Shown here in pieces: positions 1 to 13,700 of a DNA stretch of 64,000 nt. The notes under the pieces were generated by a model. It had not been told where the DNA came from, ran no database searches, and saw only the letters and a list, made by a program, of their open reading frames with translations. The stretch's first letter is position 1. Each line of letters opens with the position of its first letter. The position numbers were made by a program, and so were the translations under genes. The DNA lies in contig VZDJ01000174.1 of assembly GCA_008694505.1 (NCBI GenBank), forward strand, positions 9,888,286-9,952,285, written 5' to 3'. The stretch comes from Cyanoderma ruficeps (lineage: Eukaryota > Chordata > Aves > Passeriformes > Timaliidae).

Positions 1-1190
1 AAACCCTTTCTCCTGCTCCTTCTGCCCTTTCCTGACTGTGACTGTCCCTGGAGCATCCCCGCTCTGACATCTGCCCGCGGCTGGGCTGGGGCAGAGCCGC
101 CGCTCCGAGCCGGCCTTTCCCAGGCATCGCCCTTGGGCGGTTTCCCGGGGCGAGCAGCCTCCCAGCGAGCATCTCCGCGCTGTGCATGAGCGCTGTCCTT
201 CCCTGTCGGGTTTTTAGGCATTGTCTGGCAGAGCTGACAGTGTTTCTCTAAGCCCTGCTGGATCCGTGCCCGCTCTCCCCGCTGCCGCTTCCCCAGCATC
301 CATCTCCAGCCGCCCGTGGCCCCGCGGCACAAAGCCCGGCCCGCGTTTGCCACCCGTGCTGCGGCTCTCGGAGCGGGGACACCGCTCCTGACCCCGGCCA
401 GCAGCGGCACAGAGCGGGCGGGAAGCAAAACGGGGCAGGGAAGGAGGAGTTGGCAAACAACGCCGCCAGAACGAGCCTTCTGCTAATGTTGTATTTGTCG
501 CAAAGAAGCGATTAAGTTTCCCCATGATTTTTCTTCTTCTCCGGCTCCCACCGCCTATTGTTCCTGGCTCCATTATCCCCCCGCCGCTTACATAAACGTA
601 TCATGCGGGTTTCTGAGGCACAATAGAGAGAGTCTCATTCATCCAAGGTCACCAGCTTTTACTTGCGCTTCAAAGCATGTGGTAGAAGAAGCGTTTTCTC
701 CTAAAGACGTTTTTATTGTACTCAGCGCAGAGGCTGAGGGAAATCGCAGCGCTGCACTTGCACCGCCCCAGCTTTCTTCCCTCCCCACGCGTCCGGTCCT
801 GGCGGGTCAAATCCTGCCCTGGAAGGTGAGGAATTGTTTTCTGTGCTGGTTGGGACCCCACTGTGGGATTTCCAGCCTGTCACTGCACTGGAGCCAAGGA
901 ACTGCATGCTCCATCCCTGCCCCTTCCCAATTAAATAGGAAGGGAGGTGGAGAGGAGGGGGAAAAAAGAGGTTGTATTTCAAATTCTGTCTCGTATGGGT
1001 TTCAGTATGGACGAGTTACAGACTGGTCTCTACAGCCTCCTTCTGCTTTCACCCTCAGCCGTGGCTCCAGGCTCTCCCTTTCTTTACTTGTGTCCTGTTG
1101 GGACTGGGCAAACACGAAGGCCACTGGCAGCCTCTGTAGGGGGACAGGGACTCGCTCTGTCCTGGAGGGCCTGTGCCCCGCAAAGGACAA
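1..1190. other. Upstream flank of SRRM4, no gene seen
   Basis: No exon is recognised here. Open frames on both strands are short and low in complexity. The block at about 460-680 is less GC-rich than its surroundings and contains an ATTGTT (SOX-type core) at 556-561 plus several TAAT-like and pyrimidine-rich stretches. It could be a distal promoter element, but this is inference only. The transcription start of SRRM4 cannot be placed from the sequence. Confidence 0.4.
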
Positions 1191-1634
1191 AGCGCAGCGG
1201 TGCCCCCGATCCAGCGGCGAGCTGGAAGTGGCCTCTCCGCCGGGGAAGGAAACGATGGGGATGGCGGACGGACGGTCCTGGGGCCTGCGAGGGGGTGGAA
1301 GCCCCCCAGGAGCCACCTGGTAGGGGTGAGCAGCGTGCGGGAGAGCGGACACAGCCCGGGCGGGGTCGCGGGTCCCCCGGAGCCGTCCCCTCCCCGGGCT
1401 CGGCTCCGTCGCTCCGGGCGCAGCTGCGGCGGGGGCGGTGCCGGGGAGGGGACGGCGGCGGGTCCGGCCCCTTTGCCCGCCCCGCCGGCACAAAACGGGA
1501 GGCGGGGGCGGCCGGGATCGCACTCCCCGCAGCGGGCCGGGCTGCGGGCCGGGCCGAGCGGCGAGGGGAATGTAGCGCTCAGCACCGCGGACAGCGGCGG
1601 GGCCGGCCGGGGGCTGGCCGTGGCTCCGGGGGCC
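1190..1634 (+). promoter_or_regulatory. CpG island and 5' UTR/promoter of SRRM4
   Basis: CpG dinucleotides become very dense from about 1.2 kb and peak at about 1330-1640, directly before and across the first coding exon. GC-box-like strings (GGGGCGG-type) recur and no TATA box is evident, as expected for a CpG-island promoter. A start-stop element, ATG immediately followed by TAG, lies at 1570-1575, about 60 nt before the SRRM4 start codon. The exact 5' end of the transcript is not visible. Confidence 0.65.
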
Positions 1635-1765
1635 ATGGCCGGCGTGCAGCAGGGCGAGAAGCAGCTCTTCGAGAAGTTCTGGAGAGGCACCTTCAAAGCC
1701 GTGGCCACGCCGCGACCCGAGAGCATCATCGTGGCCAGTATCACCGCCCGCAAGCCGCTGCCCAG
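1635..1765 (+). CDS. SRRM4: SRRM4 coding exon 1 (residues 1-44)
   Basis: Encodes the highly conserved N-terminus: MAGVQQGEKQLFEKFW, then RGTFKAVATPRPES, ending IIVASITARKPLP. The ATG lies in GGCCATGGCC context. The donor is CAG|GTAAGG, leaving two bases (AG) of a split codon. The exon sits inside the CpG island. Identity with mammalian SRRM4 appears near complete over this exon. Confidence 0.95.
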
Positions 1766-4700
1766 GTAAGGGCTGCCGGGGCAAGGGAGGGGGGCTCTGG
1801 GAGACCCCGCGTCCTTCTCCACATCTGGTCTTCTTCCCACTGTAGAAAGAGTCCTGAGTGTGTCCCTCTGCCACCAGCAGTTCGTGGTTGGAGGACTCGG
1901 GGCACCCTCCTCATGCCTGAGGCTGGGGGATGCTGGCTGGATGAGCCCCCTCCCTGGGCAGGTGCTGTGTTCCAGAGCAGAGCAGGTTTGGGAAACTTTG
2001 GCTCAGTGGTGCTTGGAGACTGGCAGCTGGCTGAGCCCCAAGGGGAGCAGAGTGAGGGTCTGCAAAGCTCTAGCTGGGCTACGGAGTGGGGGCAGTGGTG
2101 GGGGGCATCAGCTGGAAGGTGTGACCAACTCTGTGCAGAGCCCTGGGGAGTGTGTCCTGCTGGTTGCCTTGGCTCCGTGTCAGCCCTTCAACTGGGACAC
2201 TTGGGAAGGTGAAGCCTGGGGAGGGAAACAGCCTCTTAGGGCTGGACCCTACCTTGTCACCGAGGGGAGGCTGGTGCCCTCCAGGGACACACAGTGCATG
2301 GAGTCTGGTCACTGCCGTGGACTGGCACAACTCTGGGGACGGTGGCCCCACGTCCCACAGCCAAGCAGCCTTGACTTTGCTCATCCAGTACCTGTCCTGT
2401 CCTCCTGCTCCAGGAAAGTCGGTGCCCCCATGTTTTGCCAGAGGCTGAGAACCAGAGAAACCTATGGAAAGAGGCAAGGGGGCTGCAGGTGCCCCTTGAA
2501 CCTCTCCACCAGGCTGTCACACAGGCAAAGGTCCGTGTGGCTTCCTCACAACCATGCACACTCTGATTTAGACCAGCTTTATTTTGCTGTCTCAGTATTT
2601 GTTAATAATATCCTGTTTGAGGTGCTTTTATAAAGAAAGGATGATTTTGCTGGCTCTCCTCTCTCTCTTTGCTCTGTTTTTCCTCTGCCGGCTTCTGCTC
2701 AGCTGGTGTGGAGAACCAGCCAAAGTTCTGTGGAGGTGCTGCATCTGTAGAGGAGAGGGGCTCTGTCTGCAGTACCCTGGGTGTTAGGGGCTCAGCCTGT
2801 ACTAGGGAAGAGAGAGATCCTTTGGAATGAGCCATTTCAGATGCTTCCCGTGCCAGTGGAGGCTATGAGCTACAGCAGCAGCGGGGATGGGGGTCCTGCC
2901 ACTTGTGCAGTGTGGGGGTCCCTTCTGCCCCTGCAGCCCAGCTGATGAGCATGAATTTTTCCAATCTCTCTGATTTCTGTTAATCTGGGTAGGAAAATGG
3001 GAAAGGCATGGCTTTGGCCTCTAATTGAGAAAAGCAACTCTTGTTTCCACAGGCAGTGTTTGCAGGGCTTCAGCCTTTGTGCCGGAGAGGAACCACCGTG
3101 TTTTCCTCCATCCTTGCGTCGGGTCGGCACTTGAAGGGCTGAGGGCTGGCTTACTACACACACTCCTGCCTGAAGGTGCCTGAGTGAGCCGTGCTGCTTA
3201 AATATCTTGCAGCTGGAGGTGTAAGAAGGCAACAAATTCGGGTTTTGGGGAATTACAGCCAGCCTGGGTGCCAGGAATGATGCCTGGCTCTATCTAGCCA
3301 GCAGTTTGGATTGCGCAGACATCCTGGCGGGGCTGAGCACCACAGCTCGGGGTGTTTGCAGACCCATTAAAAAGTTCCCAAATGTGTGCACCTCTCCATG
3401 CTGTTGGTAGTGACACCTCCGGTGGGAGTCAAACAGTCCGGGAGCTCTTGGCACACAGCAGAACGGCCCCTCCAGCTCGGCTTTGCTGTGGTTTGCACCT
3501 TGGCAGATCCAGGTGCCCACGCCGGGCTGTGCTCCGGCCATGCCGCTGCCGGCTCAGTGCTTCCTTTTGTCCCCTGGTGGCGTGTGCTGCCGGCGGGCCC
3601 GGGGATGTTCCCTGCAGTGTGGGGGTTCCCGGCTGCACAGAGCGGGGCCAGCCCGGCGGGGCTCTCCCCGGGGTCTGCGGGGCACTCGCTGCGCTCACCC
3701 TGTCCCAGGCACGGAGGGGCTCTGCCCTCGGGGGGTTGCCACCCAAGGCTGCGGGGACAGAGATGCTGTGGTTCCCAGCTCTTCTCAGTGGTGCTGCCGG
3801 CTCAACTCGCATCCCACAGGGCTCTGCCAGGAGCCCGAGGCTGCCGTCTGGGCAGGATGACACCTCTGAGATGCCAGATCTCACACCCCCAGGGGCGGTC
3901 CCCACTGGGCTGCAGTGATGTCCCTAAGTTGGCACTAGGCTCATAGTCCAGCAGTAGCCAGAGCCAGGCTCCTGCTCCCTGTCTGTGGAGAGAACAGATC
4001 CAAGGTTTGCAGCAGCTCCTCTTGTAGTGGTTTCCATGCCCGGCTCCACTCAGGGTTTGTTTTTCCGGAAGATTTTGCTGCGCCACTGCTTGGATCGGCC
4101 TCTCTTCCCTGACGATACTCCCGGCTAATTTAAGAGCAAATGACTGTGGTGCCAGAGAGGAGATGGGGAGACCAGTTAGCCAAATGAAATATTAAGATGA
4201 CCATCTGGATTCCTGTTTTCTCCCACACTTGACAGCTGGTCCCCTGCAAACACCCTGCCCTGGATCCGGCCCCATGCTTCCCACAGCAGCGGAGACGCTG
4301 CCATGGTTTCTAGGCCAGCGCTGCCCACCTCCCCATCAGTTTTCCCAGCTGAGCCTGTGCCCTCCTGGAGTGTCAAGGGGCTCAGCTGCAGCATGGGGGG
4401 TCCTGCCAGGGGCTCCCCCAGTGTCCATAGCCCAAAGCCATCCCTGCAGGGTGCCCTGAGAATGGTTAAGGGCTCAATCCTGCATGCTTGTGGGGCAGTG
4501 ATAAGGTTCCCTGGCCAGAAAGTGATTTTTTTTCCCCTGTGCCCCATCGCTCACCACTACCTTCCTGCTGCTTTGCAGGTAAAGCCTCTTCCATCTAAAT
4601 TCTTATCAAGCTGTCTTGGAGGTTTGGAGGGTTAAAGCTCTGCTAAAGCCATGGTTCATCCTGGAACAAAAGAGTGCATTAATACCTTCCCTCCTGTTCC

Positions 4701-7700
4701 TGCTGGGGCTGGGGGGCAGCATGAAATCCACCCCCCTCAGACAGCTTTGTGCCCAGAGCAGAGCTCTGCCAAAGTAAATGGATTATTGACCAGTTTGCAA
4801 TGTGAAAGGAAAAACCGAGGTGATGGGGAAAGGGGCTTTTCCAATTAACCTTTTCCCACACAGGGCCTGGTAGGGCTTGGCTGTGCAGCTGACGGTGAGG
4901 GACTGGGTGGTGAGGGGAGACTGGGAAAGGCTGGGGCTGACCCAGAGCTTGCCTTTGCAGGGAAATTGCTCCAGCATATGCAAAATCCCACTGTGGGATT
5001 TGAGGGGGTTTTGTGCCCAGTGTGGGGGGGAGGGATGAGGTCAGGGACAGGGACCATCTCCCCTGCCCTGAGCCCCTCTGCCAAACCGAGGTGCCCTCAG
5101 CCTCTCTCACTGGACCTTGAGGATGGGGCTTTGACCCTGGTGAACTGAAAACGCTTTTAAAATCTGATGTGTTAAGGTGCCACCGGCCTCTGCCCAGCCT
5201 TTGGGGATGGGTATGAACACCACACTCTGGCCTCTGCCCCGGAGCAGGATCCACTTTCCTCTGTCTGGGCTGGGCTTTTGTCTGCATCTCTTCCCTGACC
5301 GTGACCTCTGCGGGGCTGGGAGCGCTGTCCCTCCTGGAAGCCTGACTTCTCCCAGCGCTGCTAAGAATTTCATCATCATCGCTGCCGGGGCCTGGGGCCA
5401 TCCAGGAGGGAAATGCTTCAGGGTATCCCAGGGAACTGGAGCTGGTGGGTGTCTTGGGGCTTGCAGGATGATTCTGGGAGTGGTTTAATTCTCTGCTGCC
5501 ACACTGCCAGCCACAGTAGTGTTGGCATGAGCTGCCCTGTCCCCAGAAACTCAGCCAAAATCCACTTTTGGTGCTCTGGGGCTGGGGCCTGTGGGTGCTG
5601 GTGTCAGCTCCTGGGGCAGCGCTGGGGGACAGGAGGCTCCTGCATCCCTCTCTGCCAGATGGCCTAAGTGGGTCACATCAGGGCAGCGCTGGGGATTTGT
5701 GCTTTAACCCTTAATCCCCCGGGATGCACCGTGCACGGAGGGGGAGGGATGTGCTGCTGAAGCAGGATTAAGCCAGAGTTTGCCATTGCCGGTGATCCTG
5801 GAGAGGAGTCTGGGTGCTGCGGCAAGCGTTCTGGGACAAGGGTGACGCGTCCTCCCCGCTGCACTGGGACAAGCAGAAGCCGCCGTGGCACTGCAGTGTC
5901 GGAGGTCTCGGTACCCCAGCGGAGTGCAGAAAGCAGCTGCAGCTCTCCCGTGGCCTTTGTGGTGACTTTTGACCATCCCATCCTCTGCCTTCCCAACACA
6001 TCCTTTGGCGGCCGCGAGTCCCCAGCGGGCTGGCAGCTCTCGGCACGGACGTGGGGTGTGCTGCCGGGGAGGAAGCCCCCGCTGGCAGCCCCGCAGTGCG
6101 GATGGCCCCCCATCCCCGTTAATCCTCCCCCTTGTTGGCCGGGCATCTGTTCCGCGGGAAGAGGCGGCGGCGGGGCCGGCCGCCTGGCTGCCATCTGCCG
6201 CCTCCATCCCAACGAGCCCAAGTGCTAATGAGCCCGTGGCCCCGGCCCAAGAGGGGGGGGAGAGGGGCTTGAAAAGAAAAGCGAGGGGGAGAAGAAAAGC
6301 CCCTTCCTCGGAGGGGCTGTCAATAGCGAGGCTTTTGTCTGCCCCTGCCCTCCGGCTCCAGCTGGACGGCGCTGGGAGCAGGGAGAGCTAATTAGGTAGC
6401 TCGGGAACTGCCGGGAGGCTGGGGGCAGCTGAGTGAGGGGAAGAGCTGGGAATGCCCGCAGGACCCACTCCCTGCTGCTCGAAGAGCCTTCGTCATCCTC
6501 ATCCTCCCTCTTTCCCCCGGCCCTGTCCATCTGCCTCTCCCCTGGACTGATGCTGGGCACCATGACCCTGCTGGGAAACGCTGTGGTTTTGGGGACAGGT
6601 AATTTCTGACCTGTAAAAGTCCACTTGAGAGTTTAGCTGAGCTCTGCTTGAGGCTCAAACCATTGGTCCAGCTTCCACGCTCACCAGCAAGAACATGGGC
6701 ACAACCTGGCCCTGCTGCTGAGAGTGAAGGGCCACAGCAGCTGCTGAGGAAACACGGGATGAGGGTCTCCCTAAATCCGGGATTTGCTGCTGCCCCACCT
6801 CTGGCGAAGGGGGAGCCTGTGGTGTCCACGCTGTGGCAGGGGAAGCACCATATCCGATCCCTTCAGACGAGGGATGAAATCAGGTGGAAGGAAGCAAAAG
6901 GGAGGAGAATTCCACTGGCTGGCTGGAGGATGGTTTTGTAGAAAAATTTTATTTCACCCTTGAACAATTCCACTGAAAACACTGCCCGGGCTGCCAGGCT
7001 GCCCCACGTCTGTAGATGCTGGGAGTGCCAGGTTTGTGAGGGTAGCACTGGGGGGGTCTGGCAGCCCAGGGTGCTGTCCTGACCATGGGGTCCCCTCTCT
7101 GGCTCAGCAGCATCCCAGCACTTGCGTGAGGCTGTTTCATGGAGTGTGGAAAACCAGGCCAGGGTGAAATATGACAGGTTAGGGTCTTGCAGGGCTGAGG
7201 TTCATCCTTGCCTGGCTCAGGTAGCAGCACCAGCTCCAGCCAGCCCCAATCCCTGCTTTTATCCCATCCCTGGAGAGGCAGGAGAGCAGGACACTTGAAC
7301 CCCACACGCGTGTTCACACCCCTCCTGCAAAGTCCTGCTAATGAATATTTAGGGCTGTGAGACCCTAAATAATAAATAGCATTGATGACCTTGATGACAG
7401 GGATTGCTGAGGAGCTTCTGCCCAGCGCCAGGTCCTGTGGCTGCCTGTGTCTCCTTGTTGTCACCATTCTGCCCCCATCATCTGGGACAGCCTGTCCTGC
7501 TGCAGCTTGGCTCCAGAAAGGGCCTCTGCAGATCCCACTCTCACTGTGTGGGGAGCCTGTCTCCCACCAGGCTCCCTGGGCTTGGGGGATTTCCCTGGCC
7601 TTCTCTGCTCAGCCCCATTCCTACCCCTTCCCACATCTCCATGCCTGGTGGCTGGACCTTTCTATACCTCCATTAAGCTGGACTTATCAAATGCAACCCC

Positions 7701-10700
7701 CACGTCACTGAAATGAAATCATTTCATGCATGACCACCCTTTCCTTTTCTCTCTTTTTTTTTTTTTTCATTTTTTCCCTGTGGGCACTGAAACCTCTTCA
7801 ACACTGCAAAGCCTGACCTGGACAGAAAATCCCACCAGTGTTTCAGCTGCAGAGAGTGACAGGGCTTCTGCTCTGGCATGAGCCCCTAGGGGCTCTTTGC
7901 TGTTCTGAGATGGGTCTGCTGTGACCCACAGTTCTTCCCTGTGACCCACACACAGCTCTCACCCCCTTGGGTCCTCCTCTGACCCTAAATCCCTGGTGGT
8001 GCCATCAGCTGGAAAACAGGGCTGGGTTTGATGCCTGGATTGGAGCCCTTTGGCATTCCCAGCAAAGGGCAGGGAGAAAGGCCAAATCCCGGGATCCAGC
8101 TTGTGTTTGCGGCCTTGCTTGATGATTTCACAGGTGTCTGCAAAGGCACAGAGGTTGTGCTGCCTGAAATCTGGCAGGAGTGGTGGGTCCCAGCAGCTCA
8201 GCACCCGGACCAGGGCTTTGGTGTGGATTTTTTTGTGGGGATGAGCGAGCTGGACCATCACCCCAGCAGCGTGGCCAGGCACAGCGCCCACATCTCTGCC
8301 ACCATCTCCTGGCAAAGGCCACACGACCCTCTGCAGGACACCGGGTGCTGCAAAACTGGCTTCTCCATCAGGCACTCGAGCCGAAAGCGCTGACAAACAC
8401 GGGCAGTTTAAAAATAGCCGTTCCTTTCGCACGCGGCGGGAACACTTTCCCTGCCAGCGCAGCAGGGACTGCAGGAAGGGCTTACAAAAATTAATGCAAG
8501 TGACGAAAAAAAAAAAAACTCTGTTAAAAACTGTACTGGTGTTTGAGGCGGGCTGAAATGAGTCCCTGGTCTGGAGGCAGCGAGGCTGGGGCTCCACCAA
8601 TGACCTGTTTAATTCTCCATGTTTAATTTATGTCTCGTCATTAATGGAAGAAGCATCTGCTGCCCAATCCCAGCCAGGGGCATCTCCTCGTTCACCCCCA
8701 AGTGGGGACACTGTGGGCAGGGTCCTGCTGCCCGTGGGGCTGCTCTTCCCTCTCCTCCCTGGGGCAGGGGAGGCTGTGACTTGCTGCTATGGGCTGTGGG
8801 GGCTTCCTGCTGCTGGGTTCCAGGGCTGGGGTCAGGTGCTCCTCTCACAGCCCACAGGGTGGCTGAAATGTTCTGAGACCCACGGGCAATGATGGGAAAA
8901 TGGGTTTTCACTGCCACTAACATCAAATTCCAGCAGCGCATCATCCTGCTGGAACTTGATGGCACTTTGGCAATGGGCTGGTTGTATTGAATTTATCTCC
9001 TGTGCCCACGTGTATTGGAGGGTGACTGGAACAGAGTGGGGCAGGAGCCTGGGATTTGAGCTACATCACCGTCAGGATGACGAATTAGCTACTGCCCAGC
9101 AAGAGAAATATTTTTGCATTAAGAGAGATTTCACAGTTAAAGAGCTTCTGCTGCATTAATCTGTGGGTCAGCTGGAGCTGTCATACAACTCCCTGCCCGC
9201 CAAAGCTGTGCAAGTGTAACACCATTCTATAAGAGCATGTAAATATAACAGAACTTATTCTGCAACCCTGCTCTGCCAGGGCATGGACGTGGCTGTGACC
9301 CAGAGGGTGCAGGAGGCAGTTTGGGATTTGGGCAGACCTACCCCTTAGGCTGGTGTTTTAACTCAGAAAACTGATTTCCTATAAAGCATTTACCTTCTTC
9401 AAATCTCCTTGCTCCAATCAGAGCCTGGTCAGGATTGTTATGATGGGGGCAAGCAAGCTAACTGCCTTCAGCACTTCTTTGAAGGGATGGGGGTTTTATT
9501 CTCCACAAAATTCCAAGACTGGCAACTTACAGAAAATAAAACCCCAAAGCAACAAAACTTGTCATGTGTCACCTGCCTTCCCCTGTGTGTGGGACAGCCT
9601 CTGTGGTTATCCTCCATCCCCCACCCCACCCTGCCTTTGTCTGCCCATCAGCCATGCCTTGGCTGGGTTAGAGGGTGACAGTGCCGGACCAGCAGAGGAG
9701 CAGGAGGATAATGCCACAGAGAGGGAGGTACAGGAGGTCTGGGTGGGCACCAGCAGTGGAGGAGGAACAAAGGGAGCTGTGGTGTAGCCCCTGAAATGGG
9801 GAGGTTTGCAGCCTGACCTGCTGGGGAGCAGTGGAACCCACGGGCTGTCGGCCTGGCTTGTGCCCTGTGTCTCCTAATCAAGGATGAGCTTGGTCTCCTG
9901 GTGACCTCCTCTGGCCCCTGGAGTCCCTGTGTGGGGCTGAGCTCTGCAGGGCACAGGATATGTTGGCTGCATCTCCCCTAGGATCCCTGGATATCCCTAG
10001 ATGCAGGGATTCAGTTCTGTCTGGTGGCTGGAGGAGCTGTTGGCATGGTTTTGGACCAGTCCTCGTGCTCTCCCAAACACTTCCCACATGTGGGTCAGAA
10101 GCCAATGAAGATGAAGGATGTTCTTCCTATCTTTTGGAGGCATTTTGGATGTTTTGGTGAGTCCAGGCTGCCAGGGTCCCTGTCTCTATCCCTGCTCTCA
10201 CCGTGGCTGTGGAGCATCTCTGCACCTGGAAGGGCACAGCCAAAGGCACATCACTGGCAGAACGTGCCAGTGGAAGGTTAGGGTTTAGCTCCTGCTATGT
10301 GCTGCCTTGTGGCAGTAGTTACACCCCCATTGCCTCAGGAGTGCTTTTCTTCCACCCAGAGCCCCCGTTCCCCCATCCCCCCCAGAGGGCTCAGATGCTC
10401 TGAGGGCTCTGGGCACAGGAGCTGTGCCGTGGGGATGGGTGGGTTAATTTTGCAGTGGAGGCTTGTGGTCCAAAGTGCTGGCTGCCGGCTCTCTGGGCTG
10501 TGAATGCCACCAAGGGCATGTCCATCCCTGATTAATGGAAACTGAAAAGCAGGATCCTAAAGACCCGTGGCTCCCCTGCCCCCTCCCCACTGCTGGCTGC
10601 CACTGCCAACCCTCAGCCTGCGTTGCTGTCAGGTTTGTCCTGCACGGAGCAGAGGACAGTGGGTCTCACCTCGCCTTCCCGTGGTGGAAAAGCAGGCAGT

Positions 10701-13700
10701 GGAGCCCATGGACACAGCCTGTGCCTTGCCTGCAGAGCTGGCACTGGGACTCAGCCAGTGCCCTGCTCCCCCTGCTCGCCCTCCCCACCATGTTGGTATT
10801 GATTTGACCTGAACTCCCTTTAATGTGCTGTGATTTCTTTCAATTAGGCTTTGAGCGAGGTCTCTGCGACGTTCAATAGAACTGGACCAGTGCCTGGACT
10901 GGCCCAGGGGGAGATGAGATGCTTACAGATGCTCCCCCATCCCCAACAAGAGCATCCCCCCCCTGCCCTATATTCCCCATGTCCCATGAGGATAATCCCA
11001 CTGCTTAAAGGTTGCCCCTTGTCCCCTCTGCATTTCCTGGACTGGAAATTTCCTGGACATTTCCTTTCCCTCTGCATCACCACTGGACTGATGGCTTTAC
11101 CAAAGGGCAGATTCAAGGTGCAACCCAACTGCAAACAGGAACTGAACCAACCCTGAGCACTCCACATCTTCACATGCCCAGCAAAGCTTTTCCCTTTCTC
11201 CTTGGTGGCGTCCTCAGGGATGCATTCAGCCAAGTCAGGGCTTGGTGTCACATTGTTTGCAGCAAACTGATGGGCAGGGTGCTTGTTTCCAGAGATTGTG
11301 TGGAGCAGAAATCCCTGCCCTTCATCTCCAGCTGCAATTACCGAAGCCAAGTCGATGCAGTTGATGGTAATAGGATGGTAACACTGTCTGAATTTGTATT
11401 TAATGCTGATTCCAAGGGTCTATAATCTTCATCAGCACCACATGACTTTTTATAGAACAGAAAAATGTGAGAGCGGTTAATGAGCTGTAATTCTGGAGAG
11501 CTTCTGCCTTGATTGGGACTAATTATTTTCTTTATAAAAATAATTAACCATCCACACAACCTATAGAGTGAAAGGCATGTGGCATTAATTAAACCATGCA
11601 GTATTTTCCGTGCACCTTTATCTCCTGTTCCCCAGCACGTCCCAAACAGACGGTCACACGCTCTGGAAAGCCAGGCTGGGCACAAGCTGGCACCATGTGA
11701 GGGCTTGTGCTGGGCACAAAGGGCAGGCCCTGGGTGAGGGGGCTGCCTCCAGAGCCTCTTGACCTTGCATGTACTGTAAAACCCCTCGTTTGGGTAGGGA
11801 AGGCTGACTGGGGGTAAGGTGACAGTGCTCACGCGTGGGCTGTCTGTGAGGGTGCAGAGAGGATGCTGGGGGTGTCAGTAAAGCAGCCAGGGGCACCCTG
11901 GCAGGGCACAGGGCTCTGTGCTGTCATTTGCTGTGGGGCATCAGGATATCCCAAAATGGAGGTGGTCGCTTTGGACAGGCCAAACCTCTGTTCTCAGCAC
12001 TCTGGGATCCCGGGATGAGTCCCAGGTAAATGTGCCCAAGCACTGGGGCTGTGCACGCTTAGACACACGCTTACATAATACATAATTGTTAACAAAACTA
12101 ATTCCTCTATTTTCCTGGAGGTATTCCGAGAACTAATGAATATATTTGCATAATCTTGATTTTGTTTATGAATAATTCTGGATTATCCAAATGTGAATAA
12201 CACCAGGGCTTTGCCACTCTAGATTGCCTTTCAGCTGAGGATAGCAAAGCATTTTACAAATATTAGTTCAGCCTCACAAATCTGAGCAAGCAATAAAATT
12301 ATTATTACACCCAATTAAAGATGGATGGGATGGAAACTGAAATGATTCTCCGCAGCCCCTCCTGGCAGGGTCTGCCACAGGGACTTGCCTGCCTCTTCCA
12401 AATCTTCCCACTAGGAAGCAGCAAGCCAACAAATATCCCCCCCCCCCTTTCCTTTTTGGGATGATTTAAAACAATGTCCAGAGTTGCAGGGTGGTGTGGA
12501 TGCGTGGGGACCTGAGAGCAGACAGGAGGTTTCTTTCTGGCTCTAACTCCCACACAGCACTGAGCACCCCACAGCTCTCTGCGTGGCAGGGATGGCACAG
12601 CTATGCCAACCTTGTCCTTCTTGGAGCACAGTGGGAGGAGAAAAAGCCCTGTCTTCCCTTCCAGAAACTCTCCTCTATTCAAAACCTCCTCACCAGTCCT
12701 TCCTGGGCAGGCAGCCTGACCACTGAGGTGTTTCCCACAGGACCAGGGGGGGTTACAAGGAAAAAGGATTGAAGTCAAACCAAACACTCCCACCCTGGAA
12801 GCTGCAATTTGGGAGCTTCCCAGTTCAGCTGTCACAGCACACACAGGGAGAGGCAAAGGGCCCTTCTGGCCATAAAAAGCCCCTGTCAGCAAGTGAGGGC
12901 GGGAGTTTAAAGCCCACTTTCCACATCCCTTGCTGGGCTGGGAACGTTTTAGGCTCATGGCTCAGCACCAGGAATCTGTTGGTTAATTCCTTTCCACAGG
13001 AGCTAATTTCTGCCCACACTTCCCTGCATGGGGACATCTGCTCCTCACGGTGTCACGGAGCCCTCCTGACCCCAGGTGGCCCTGGCAGTGCAGCCCTGTG
13101 CATCACAGGGGGCTGGATGTTCAGGAGACAAGTCCCAAAGTGTCTTGGTGGAACCCCTCTTCACCACACCCTGCCTAGGTGATGCCCTGGTTGGGGACAC
13201 CCAATTGGCATTCAAGTTGAGGACATCCATTTAGCTGCACCTTTGAGTCTGTCCTGGGGGGGATTTGAGCATTTTTTAATGTTGGAGTCATTTCAAGCTG
13301 ANNNNNNNNNNNNNNNNNNNNNNNNNNNNNNNNNNNNNNNNNNNNNNNNNNNNNNNNNNNNNNNNNNNNNNNNNNNNNNNNNNNNNNNNNNNNNNNNNNN
13401 NNNNNNNNNNNNNNNNNNNNNNNNNNNNNNNNNNNNNNNNNNNNNNNNNNNNNNNNNNNNNNNNNNNNNNNNNNNNNNNNNNNNNNNNNNNNNNNNNNNN
13501 NNNNNNNNNNNNNNNNNNNNNNNNNNNNNNNNNNNNNNNNNNNNNNNNNNNNNNNNNNNNNNNNNNNNNNNNNNNNNNNNNNNNNNNNNNNNNNNNNNNN
13601 NNNNNNNNNNNNNNNNNNNNNNNNNNNNNNNNNNNNNNNNNNNNNNNNNNNNNNNNNNNNNNNNNNNNNNNNNNNNNNNNNNNNNNNNNNNNNNNNNNNN

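Noticed and set aside
947..2212. 421-residue open frame across the CpG island
   Set aside because: It reads SRRM4 exon 1 in the wrong frame and runs through its splice donor. The composition is Gly/Arg/Ala-rich from GC content, with no family resemblance.
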